This document shows positions 12,094 to 20,535 of a DNA stretch of 64,000 nucleotides, one piece after another. Made by a program: the position numbers and the translations under genes. Positions within the stretch are counted from its first letter, which is position 1. Each line of letters starts with the position of its first letter. The stretch is from Atriophallophorus winterbourni (lineage: Eukaryota; Platyhelminthes; Trematoda; Plagiorchiida; Microphallidae), in the NCBI GenBank assembly GCA_013407085.1, contig JACCGJ010023952.1:21591-85590 (forward strand), given 5' to 3'. Under the pieces are notes generated by a model, which worked only from the letters and a program-made list of their open reading frames with translations, ran no database searches and had not been told where the DNA came from.

Positions 12094-12324
12094 ATGGCTA
12101 TCGCTATCAGTACCAACTGGAAATCGTACCGCGCACAACTTCCAACAGATGTAAGACTAAGCGTGCCAAAGCGTGTTCCTTCAGTAGCACCCAGTGAACC
12201 ATCGCAGTCACCGTTTGATAGTAATCATGTTATTGACAGTCAAAATGTTACTGAAAAAACGAAAAAGGTCCGAATCGCAATTAGTCGGACGAATAGCTAC
12301 ATTACACGATCTTACATTGTGTAA
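12094..12324 (+). pseudogene. Possible CR1 ORF1 linker fragment
   Basis: A 76-aa frame contains SYRAQLPTD and SQSPFDS blocks that recall SYREALATT and DQSPFQQ in the ORF1 linker of the 1-5.6 kb copy. It lies upstream of and on the same strand as an endonuclease fragment (12500-12925), as expected for ORF1. The match is short and low-complexity, so chance is possible. Confidence 0.3.
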
Positions 12325-12499
12325 GATAAATACGATCAAGAGCATACATACACATAGCGAGGTGTAACGTAATCGATCATCCTGATGTCAGTATTCTTGA
12401 TACGATGTTGTGTTCAGTAAATTTATCGAATGAATAAGAATGTACGATCGGAATCATTCACTGCTCGACATCATTTGAAATCTCTTTTAATGATAAACT

Positions 12500-12925
12500 A
12501 ATCGAACCCTCGCAATACATCACAAGCTGCCAGACTACTCAATTTCTAATCATGGGCGATTTTATTTTCCCGCATCTATTTTCAAAAAGTGAACACAAAT
12601 TCAAGGAGGTTATCGAAATTGCTTCACAGCACAACCACGTTGACCAGCCAACTCGCAGACGGGGTCTTGACCAACCTTCAACCATTGACTTTGTCTTAAC
12701 GAATGAAACAACCGTGGTAGATGATATTCTATACCTGGCCCCATTGGGAAAAATTCACAATGTGGTACTTGTCGTTGATTATGTATGTAGCCCGGAATGA
12801 TTGAACGAACAGAAAACATTCTTCAGGAAAACACAATTTCATTCCTTAAATATCAGTCTCCGGGATGTAAACACTCTGGAATTTGATTTCATGGATTTGG
12901 GCTTATATTTCAATATATTTCTTCA
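12500..12925 (+). pseudogene. CR1 ORF2 endonuclease fragment
   Basis: The frame 12552-12800 reads MGDFIFPHLF...HNHVDQPTRRRG...STIDFVLTNE...LAPLGKIHNVVLVVDYV. This is the second half of the CR1 endonuclease: GDFN is changed to GDFI, and the SDH active-site box is changed to IHN, so both catalytic regions are damaged. Homology continues in another frame to about 12925 (KTFFRKTQFHSLNISLRDVN). It belongs to a more divergent subfamily than the copies at 1-10 kb. Confidence 0.7.
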
Positions 12926-12939
12926 TTATTTGAATTCGA

Positions 12940-13020
12940 TGTACAAATTCACCCGCTATTTTTTTAAATTTCTATAATAAGAGTCGAACTATTTCTTTGC
13001 TTTCCGGATAATCCTTCATA
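12940..13020. repeat. Short repeat shared with 53335-53425
   Basis: Shares CGATGTACAAATT-ACC, AGAGTCGAACTATTTC and GCTTTCCGGATAATCCTTC in the same order and spacing with 53335-53425. Origin unknown; each copy lies next to retroelement debris. Confidence 0.6.
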
Positions 13021-13823
13021 AACTCAGGAATTTTTATGGTAGAAAATGTAGTAAGCTTAACAATAACCATAGGATGACTGGTATATGGTGTAAAATTACA
13101 AAATCTCTCAAAAATCAATAGGGACAGTCACATACCGCATGATTCGTCATATACTCATCCAGTTTAGAATCGAAAATCGCAACAGACTCCGAGCGTGTGA
13201 TTTCTTCATGCAAAATTTTTAAATGTAACAAATTCTTAACGAGAAAAAGTTCGACGTATATCCAATCGAGAATGTGGGATGCTTAAAGCATTTTGATGGT
13301 TTCGTGTTCGAGATAGGCCATTTGGCTTTAGCTAGTGTTAAAGGGGATGGTTTTCAGTATGCAGGATTTTGAATGCCATCAGGAGGTCACTTCATATCCG
13401 TCGTTGGATAAAATGATGTGGATTTAGTTTTACCATTCTCTCTTTGAAAGGAAAATTTATGTACCGGGAGACCAACTTTGTCGCACTATGATAAATCCTG
13501 TCGAGTAGTTCGATATCCTTCCTCAGTCATGGTGCCAAGGCTTGGATGGAATATTCCATAACATGACATATGTACGTATTAATTAACCGGGATTGGGTTT
13601 CGGGCGTAGAAATCCTGAATATTCGTTTCAGCAGATTTAAGATATGTCAAGCTTTACTGTACACTATCCGGCAATGATATTCAGACTTAAGGTTAAACGA
13701 CACCCAGATACCAAGATCTTGCGTGCCAAGCTGATACGTGTGGTGCAGAAATTTCCAAGCCACAGCATTTTACATTTCGCAAGGTTAAATGGGAACTCAT
13801 TTGACTGGGACCAACGAAATAAG

Positions 13824-13835
13824 GTGCACAGATCC
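13824..13835. repeat. Target-site duplication, left copy
   Basis: GTGCACAGATCC, identical to 15243-15254. It belongs to the RT coding sequence of the host CR1 copy and flanks the ribozyme-repeat insertion. Confidence 0.8.
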
Positions 13836-13864
13836 AAGGTATTGTGGTGCTCACATCCCCATCC

Positions 13865-13920
13865 CTTACACACCACTACCGGTTTCAGGCTGTTTGCCAT
13901 CGTCAGGTGGATACAGTAAG
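13865..13920 (-). ncRNA. Hammerhead ribozyme, inverted unit
   Basis: Minus strand: CUUAC-UGUAU-CCAC, then core CUGACGA (13906-13900), stem II UGGC-AAACA-GCCU, core GAAA (13886-13883), helix III ACCGGU, cleavage nucleotide A (13877), then GUGG-UGU-GUAAG. Stem I pairs CCAC with GUGG and CUUAC with GUAAG across an internal loop. All conserved core bases are present. Predicted cleavage lies between 13877 and 13876. Confidence 0.8.
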
Positions 13921-14079
13921 ATCAGGTTCAGTGAGCCTTGAAACAGTGGAAAAGTGGTAAACAAAGTTATATTTGTAGGCCACTGTTATATAGGGTTCTT
14001 ACAAAGATCCACGATGTTCAAATACAGAATCACAAAGTGATTCCGCTTTTCCACTGTTTCAAGGCTCACTAAAGCTGAT

Positions 14080-14135
14080 CTTACTGTCTACACCTGACGA
14101 TGGCAAACAGCGGGAAACCGGTAGTGGTGTGTAAG
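14080..14135 (+). ncRNA. Hammerhead ribozyme, direct unit 1
   Basis: Core CUGACGA (14094-14100), GAAA (14114-14117), helix III ACCGGU (14117-14122), cleavage after A14123. Stem I proximal strand is ACAC instead of CCAC, costing one pair with GUGG; the distal CUUAC/GUAAG pairing is intact. Stem II keeps UGGC but its 3' side is GCGG, so pairing is weaker. Confidence 0.75.
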
Positions 14136-14320
14136 GGATGGGGATGTGAGCACCACAATACTTTGGACTTTTATATGCGCCTCGAGCGCTTGGCCAGGAA
14201 CCACTTTGTGATTCTGTATTTGAACATCGTGGTTCTTTGTAAGAACCCTATTTAAAAGCGGCATACAAATATAACTTTGTTTACCGATTTTCCACTGTTT
14301 CAAGGCTCACTGAACCCGAT

Positions 14321-14376
14321 CATACTGTCTCCACCTGACGATGGCAAACACCCTGAAACCGGTAGTGGTGTGTAAG
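14321..14376 (+). ncRNA. Hammerhead ribozyme, direct unit 2
   Basis: Core CUGACGA (14335-14341), GAAA (14355-14358), helix III ACCGGU (14358-14363), cleavage after A14364. CCAC/GUGG is intact; the distal stem is CAUAC/GUAAG with one mismatch; stem II 3' side is CCCU, with one pair lost. Confidence 0.75.
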
Positions 14377-14561
14377 GGATGGGGATGTGAGCACCAAAAT
14401 ACTTTGGTTTTTTATATGCGCCTCGAGCGCTTGGTCAGGAATCACTTTGTGATTCTGTATTTGAACATCGTGGTTCTTTGTAAGAACCCTATATAACAGT
14501 GGCATACAAATATAACTTTGTTTACCGCTTTTCCACTGTTTCAAGGCTCACTGAACCTGAT

Positions 14562-14617
14562 CATACTGTCTCCACCTGACGATGGCAAACAGCCTGAAAC
14601 CGGTAGTGGTGTGTAAG
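14562..14617 (+). ncRNA. Hammerhead ribozyme, direct unit 3
   Basis: Core CUGACGA (14576-14582), stem II GGC/GCC around an AAACA loop, GAAA (14596-14599), helix III ACCGGU, cleavage after A14605, then GUGG. CCAC/GUGG is intact; distal CAUAC/GUAAG has one mismatch. Cleavage here and at 14364 would release a 241-nt monomer. Confidence 0.8.
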
Positions 14618-14798
14618 GGATGGGGATGTGAGCACCACAATACTTTGGCTTTTATATGCGCCTCGAGCGCTTGGCCAGGAATCACTTTGTGATTCTGTAT
14701 TTGAACATCGTGGTTCTTTGTAAGAACCCTATATAACAGTGGCATACAATAACTTTGTTTACCGCTTTTCCACTGTTTCAAGGCTCACTGAACCTGAT

Positions 14799-14854
14799 CT
14801 TACTGTCTCCACCTGATGACGGCAAACAGCCAGAAACCGGTAGTGGTGTGTAAG
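14799..14854 (+). ncRNA. Hammerhead ribozyme, direct unit 4
   Basis: Carries the most canonical core of the array: CUGAUGA (14813-14819) and GAAA (14833-14836). Stem I has CUUAC/GUAAG and CCAC/GUGG both intact, stem II has GGC/GCC, helix III is ACCGGU. Cleavage after A14842, 237 nt from the previous site. Confidence 0.85.
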
Positions 14855-15039
14855 GGATGGGGATGTGGGCACCACAATACTTTGGTCTTTTATATGCGCC
14901 TCGAGCGCTTGGCCAGGGATCACTTTGTGATTCTGTATTTGAACATCGTGGTTATTTGTAAGAACCCTATATAACAGTGGCATACAAATATAACTTTGTT
15001 TACCGCTTTCCCACTGTTTCAAGTCTCACTGAACCTGAT

Positions 15040-15093
15040 CTCACTGTCTCTACCTGACGATGGCAAAAAGCCTTAAATCGTAGTGGTGTGTAA
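15040..15093 (+). ncRNA. Hammerhead ribozyme, direct unit 5 (inactivated)
   Basis: CUGACGA is present (15054-15060), but the second core segment is UAAA instead of GAAA and helix III is shortened from ACCGGU to AUCGU by a deletion. Predicted inactive. Confidence 0.7.
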
Positions 15094-15242
15094 TGGATGG
15101 GGATGTGAGCACCACAATACTTTGGTCTTTTATATGCGCCTCGAGCGCTTGGCCAGGAATCACTTTGTGATTCTGTATTTAAACATCATGGTTCTTTGTA
15201 AGAATCCTATATAACAGTGGCATACAAATATAACTTTGTTTT

Positions 15243-15254
15243 GTGCACAGATCC
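15243..15254. repeat. Target-site duplication, right copy
   Basis: GTGCACAGATCC, identical to 13824-13835. CR1 coding sequence resumes directly beyond it. Confidence 0.8.
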
Positions 15255-15589
15255 CGTTGTAATGCCATGCAGTCATTAACAGACTTTACCTGTTTCCATT
15301 TTTTATTATCATCGGCAAAGCGTTGCATCCTTTATTAAGTTTTACCAAATTCGCCTCGTTTGGAATTATTAAGTTAAGTGACTGTCAATGAATATATGGT
15401 TGAGCGGGAAATTTGTAAACTACACGAATAGAAGTCCCCTGTTGCAGACAAAATTACCCCCACCATACTTTGCAGGTGTCGAATTGCTTTAACAGCTCCT
15501 CTCACGCGCTTATTTACTCTCAGCATACACGAAGGAAAAATACCACCGCAATGAAAAGCAGGGATGATAACTTCTATTTATAGGGGTGT

Positions 15590-16225
15590 TAGCCCTTCGC
15601 ACACTGAAAACTATAGACCGGGACGCTACTTCCGGTGATCTTTAAATTAATGGAACGCATTGTGACTGCGCGCATTAGAGAACATTTTGAAAATCAAAAT
15701 ATTTCGACTGCAGGACAACACTGTTTTCGAAGAAATCGTTGCTGTTTATCTAACACTTTTACAACGTTCGAGGATTGGACCAAGGCACTAGACGTAGGTG
15801 AGGCTTGCTACAACGATATTTCTAAAGCTCTCGATAGAGTCAACCATGGCATTTTAATAAAAAAGTTCGAAGCCTATGGAATAACGGGAATGCTGCTGAC
15901 TCGAATAAGGTACTGATAGACAAGTCCAGTTTCGCATTGGCAACACCTTCCAGAAGAATAGACGTCACAAGTTCCGCAAGGATCGGTGCTTGGATCTCTT
16001 CTATTATTGGTGTACATGAACGATATAGTAGAGGATATTAGATGTAACTGTTAGCCGATGATATAAAATATGGAAACGTGTCAGGTCTGTTCATGACTGT
16101 ATGGCATTACAATCATGCGGTATGTTATTGTTCCTATTGATTTTTGAGAGATTTTATAATTTTACTTCATATTCCTGTCATCCTTTGTTTATTGTTAAGC
16201 TTAACTGCTTTTTCTACCATATAAC
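15590..16225 (+). mobile_element. CR1 RT fragment joined to its 3' UTR by internal deletion
   Basis: A frame 15635-15916 reads ERIVTARIREHFENQN...AGQHCFRRNRCCLSN...YNDISKALDRVNHGILIKKFEAYGITGMLL, the RT fingers and palm (motif A, here NDISKALDRV). After a stop it continues in other frames through a worn QGSVLG block and ADDIKYG (motif C) to DCMALQ at ~16105. It then jumps directly to 3' UTR sequence (16110-16225) containing CATCC-TTGTTTATTGTTAAGC. The C-terminal domain is deleted. The 3' UTR matches, inverted, the tail of the neighbouring copy at 13050-13140, so both belong to one subfamily. Weak coding similarity may extend left to ~15440. Confidence 0.7.
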
Positions 16226-19200
16226 GTTATGAGTTCTAAAAATTATTCAAACAACGAACGATCTATACTATGGAAAATTCAATGCGCCAACATATTGTCT
16301 CATGAGCAAGCAACAAGCGGTGATCATATAATAAATTCCCACAAAATACACAAAAATTAAATAAACAAAGCTTATGCAAATAACTTAACCTCCCTAAATT
16401 TTACACAATGAGCTTCAAATCTGTTCTATTCCGATAAAGGAAGTTTCGTCAAAAATTATTCAATAAGCGTTGTACTTGATTTTATCGCTATTGAAAAGTT
16501 AGTAGACCTTCACGTTGACATCTCTAAATTATAGTTTGTCACAGTTATGGATACTGGTGAGGCAGAAACACTGCAAAATATAGTTAGCTTAGCAACAGCT
16601 TAAGAAACAGCAATAATTAATGAATGTTGCCCATTTGAAAGATGATCCAAATGACCAGAATTATGCGATAACCGATGCGATATTGTATGCTACTGTTCGT
16701 AATGCTCAAACGATGTGTTTCGTACTGACTAATCTTATTTAATTTTTAATTAATTAATCTGGCCAACGAGAAAATACACACTTTCGTTACTTGTCAAATT
16801 ACTTACATTAATATCTGCATATCACGTATCCATTATTTATTCATGGATTACATGAATTCTCTATTTGTGCTTGATCAGTTTTCGCAGCCATTTGATGGCA
16901 TAGAAAAGTTCCATTTACTTAAATTGAGAACATGCCCAGACCATTGTGCGTGAGTTTAGTCTAATTGGAACCTCGCTGGCCAGTCAGCACATTTTCATCT
17001 GTCAAGCTATTGTCCAAAAGTTAGAACAGGTTCAACCATAAAGTCACCTCACGAATTCTGCCAATTTTATGATCGAAATTGAATTTATTCTCGTGGTAAA
17101 TTTTTTATAGCAAATTTTGATGCATCCTGAATAATTCTCCATAATCAAAATGGACACATGGATCGTGGGTGGAAATGATCGAAGAGACTATTATCAATAT
17201 TAATCAGTTCGTTTCGCTATCTACTGAGGCCATTATCGGCTAGATTGACTAAAAAGATATCACTGAAAATCACTCGTTTTGCAGGAGATTTCGAAATTAA
17301 ATCATGACAAAATCAACTTGCTATTTCCGCCTCATCCACTGTAACTTTTGTGTCTAATAATTGTTTACAAGTGCCACTTTTATGCTGTATAAAGGTAAAG
17401 AGCTATAGAAAAACGAAACCCAATCAAAATCAAAGCCCGTTCGGGAACCATTGATCACGGATTTCGGCATTTGTGATTCCACGGCAGATTCTGCATCATC
17501 CGCTACGGTTATCCCAACGAAAACAACTGTGCCTGAGCGTCATTCATTCCAAACCGCAGCTAGTTATGTACCTCATACACACACACCCCGTTATTCTGTA
17601 AGATAAAGCTATTGAAACAGCTGCTAGACAAAAATAAATTGGACCGTCGCACGCCCTAAGCCCATTAGCATATTTGCTAGAGCTGACAGACCACTGAACC
17701 GAAAATCGATTTCATTCGGTGTTTAATTTTTTATGACAACAAATTTTTACCCACATTCCTGATTGCGTTGTTGCTACAAATAAATCTGGCCATGTCGTAA
17801 AATTCTGTCCGTTTACTATTCGATGCAAAGTTGGTGAATGAGAAAATTTGCAGTTAAAAATTAACGCAATTCGTTCATCCAATGTGAATGTTTCCGGCAA
17901 TCAAACATCAAAATATTACCAGTTTTCGCGCTCTGCTCTAGCCACGAATCCTATATATATAGTCGTGAGTATAGCCCATTAGATTACACCTACTCACGAG
18001 TGAATACTATTCAAACGAAACAGACAATAAATTTCAAAGCGGGACTTGTAAAATTATCCGAGCGTTCATTTTTTACTACAAGATTCGTCTAGCTCAAATG
18101 CTCGTGAGGGTTTTTCAATCAACCATGACGAAATGTTGTTTCGTGAATTCTAGTGCTCGTAGGAAAATCTAACTTTCCTATTATTGTCAAGTAAATATTT
18201 TTACCTTGTTTAGTTGAACATTTAAACGAAATCACGTTATAATAAAAGTTCGTTTAGAAATGGTAAATTTAACATTCATATTTGCTTTAAACTGAGTACG
18301 TTCAGATTATGCGATATGATTTAATTTTGTATTCGAAAAACATTTTCCAATTTTTTTAATGCCAACACTATGACATGACAGCTGACCGAAGTGTAATCAA
18401 AGGTTAATCTTGAAAATGAAACAATTTGTAAATCATAAAGCCTAGGTGAAATTTCTTGACTTCATTTCGCTCTATTTTTTTATTACCGTCAAATTAGATA
18501 GGTTTCATTGAATACGCGATATAAATGTCAAACAATTGGAAGTTTCATGCTGTGCCTAAAAATATTTTTCACACAACCCTGAGTGATTAAACCCAAGTGT
18601 AATCTCATCACCTATTTTTAAAAGCAATTATCAACAAATCAGAGTTGCGTGGCTCGTTCGCCTTTTTATGCTTGAAGGAATAGCGCTTGATTGAAATTAA
18701 AGCGAAATCGATAATTGAAGCTTTTCATTTATTAATGTAACTTTTCCCGTGCCGGCAATGCTCAAAGCCGTATGAATCCAAAGACATTAAAAAATAAAAT
18801 AAAATTTTCAACCAAGGTCTCATTAAATATTGTACAACGGAACAGTATGTGATTACGAAATATTCCCACGATGGCTTGAATAATAACTTATTTTATTTTA
18901 TTCAAGTACACTTGCATTTTGACTTGAGGAAACTTGCACCAAGTTAGTCACATGAGGAAAACTGGCTTTGACTCGTCACTAGAAATCATTCTATGAATAG
19001 AATTGAATGTAGACGAGTTCACGGAGTTGAAGCTTATTTTAATTAATTTAAATGAGTTGCAGCTGCAAACATACACACTGTGCTCCCTTTCATTTTAGCG
19101 TTGAGGCTGTCAAATCAACCGGAAAATTACCCGTCGGTAATAAATCACATCCATCACATTACATACCATTCCTTAAAGTTCACGGGGATCAAATGCAACG

Positions 19201-20497
19201 GCAAACATTTTCCGGATACTCGTCACCAGAATATTTCTGCATGACGCTCCGTGAAAAACTTCAAACGTGGCGATTATCGTGAATTGAAGAGCGATCGGTT
19301 GGAGCTGTTTTGTGTAAAGTTTCATTTCTGAAACAGAAGCATCTTTAGACCAAATGTGTATTAGTCAGAGCAGGGAACGTTAATAATTCGGTAGCACTCC
19401 AACTACTACCTCTAACTGATCTTATCACAAAACAATCGATTGGAATACTAGGGATGTCTTCTCATGTAGATAAAGATAAGATTCCATAATCTAGATCGAA
19501 AATTTGACCCGTATCCAATATGTTCAGTCAAAGCTGAGCGAAAAAGTTGTATTTGATTATCTCTCACATTCCGGATTTAATTTAATATTATTTCTGTGTT
19601 CTCGTTTCCCCGATTCAAATTAGTTGGGGGTACTGCCTCAACACCAGGGCTATAATTACATTTCATTTTTGCAGGTGTTAGGTTTCTAAAGATTTGTTAA
19701 ACTTTGGATGCACTAAAGCGAAGGGATTATTTCACATGGGACAACGCTATGTTTTAGGTTCTACTTATTTGACGTAAGATGTGAACAACGTTTGTGCCCA
19801 TTTTTATCTTATTTCACCGATAAGTATGTAATGATAAGGTGATGTGTGCGTTGTCTAAAACCTGCGGAATTACGAGGACTGGTTCATGTATAAGTAAGTC
19901 CTTATAGCAGCCTCATTTTGCCGCGTACTCAAAATGATACGATTGAATGATGGGTATCAACATTGAGTGATCTGTTGCAATTTCTCTCACACTGATCGGA
20001 TCTATATTCGCACAAAACGTGTACATATTCGTGCAAGTTATTATTTCATCTTGTGTACATAACGACAAAAGACGCTCGCAACATCCCATGCGTTCTCAAT
20101 AAATTGAAGGGACTTCCTGAGAGCATTATATGGGTTTTGAATATCACTGAAAGCGCATCAAACTTATTTAAATATTTATTTTGACCTTTTAAAATATATT
20201 TAATCTAAATCACTTTAGTCATGCAATTTTACACATGTAAATCATAATACCAAGTGACCACGAACGCGTTGTTATTCTATGATTAAGAATAAACGTGGTG
20301 CGTGGCAATAAGACTCATTGGTCTTTGCTTTCTTTACTTGACTTTACAAACTGTATGGTTTTGTGGGCTATTTCGTGGTGAATGGTGTGGTACATGTTAG
20401 ACTACCGTCAATGGCCAGCTGAAGATTCTGCATCTGAACCGAAACTGAATCAAGGTTTTTTCTACCTGAACAAATTAAATTAAAATAAATGTGAAAT
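16226..20497. other. No recognisable feature (AT-rich)
   Basis: Only frames under ~80 codons with no domain-like composition. I noticed a possible 8-bp hairpin (CGTGAGTA / TACTCACG, 17965-17999) with no context to interpret it. Probably intergenic or intronic. Confidence 0.5.
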
Positions 20498-20535
20498 GTG
20501 GTGTGTAAGTGCGGGAGATGCGAGCAACACCTTAA
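20498..20535 (+). repeat. Ribozyme-unit fragment beginning at the cleavage site
   Basis: GTGGTGTGTAAG then GGGAGATGCGAGCA-CACC corresponds base for base, with a few changes, to the part of the 241-bp unit directly downstream of the predicted hammerhead cleavage site. Upstream sequence is unrelated. Only about 35 bases are shared. Confidence 0.45.

Larger units (their letters stand above)
13836..15242 (+). mobile_element. Hammerhead-ribozyme tandem repeat array inserted as a unit
   Basis: Five direct units (landmark CCACTGTTTCAAG at 14051, 14292, 14533, 14770, 15011; periods 241, 241, 237, 241) are preceded by one inverted unit (13836-14040). Each unit holds a type-I hammerhead ribozyme with short helix III, then two small hairpins (GAATCAC-TTT-GTGATTC and GGTTCTT-TGT-AAGAACC), then TATAACTTTGTTTACCGC. 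The insertion is bounded by a perfect 12-bp direct repeat. The architecture (tandem units, an inverted end piece, a TSD of about 12 bp, ribozyme per unit) fits a non-autonomous Penelope-like element or an animal retrozyme. The long minus-strand frames across it (MKQWKSGKQSY...) are by-products of the repeat and not genes. Confidence 0.85.
13050..15345 (-). mobile_element. CR1 copy (RT to 3' end) split by the ribozyme array
   Basis: On the minus strand, bases 15345-15243 give RMQRFADDNKKW...SVNDCMALQRDLCT (motif C onward), interrupted at 15242. Coding continues at 13835 as LCTLFRWSQSNEFPFNLAKCKML, then the C-terminal domain, now frame-broken. The copy ends near 13050 with a tail containing CATCCTATGGTTATTGTTAAGC. 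Removing 13836-15242 plus one copy of the 12-bp repeat restores the frame exactly, so these are one element with a later insertion. 5'-truncated near 15345. Confidence 0.75.

Noticed and set aside
14088..15022. Series of similar 70-90 aa minus-strand frames (MKQWKSGKQSY...)
   Set aside because: They are by-products of the 241-bp repeat; frame and length track the repeat unit and no protein features are seen.
20410..20450. CTGAAGA followed by CCGAAAC, resembling a hammerhead core
   Set aside because: The bases between cannot form stem II next to the core, there is no U-H cleavage site or stem I partner, so I take it as chance.
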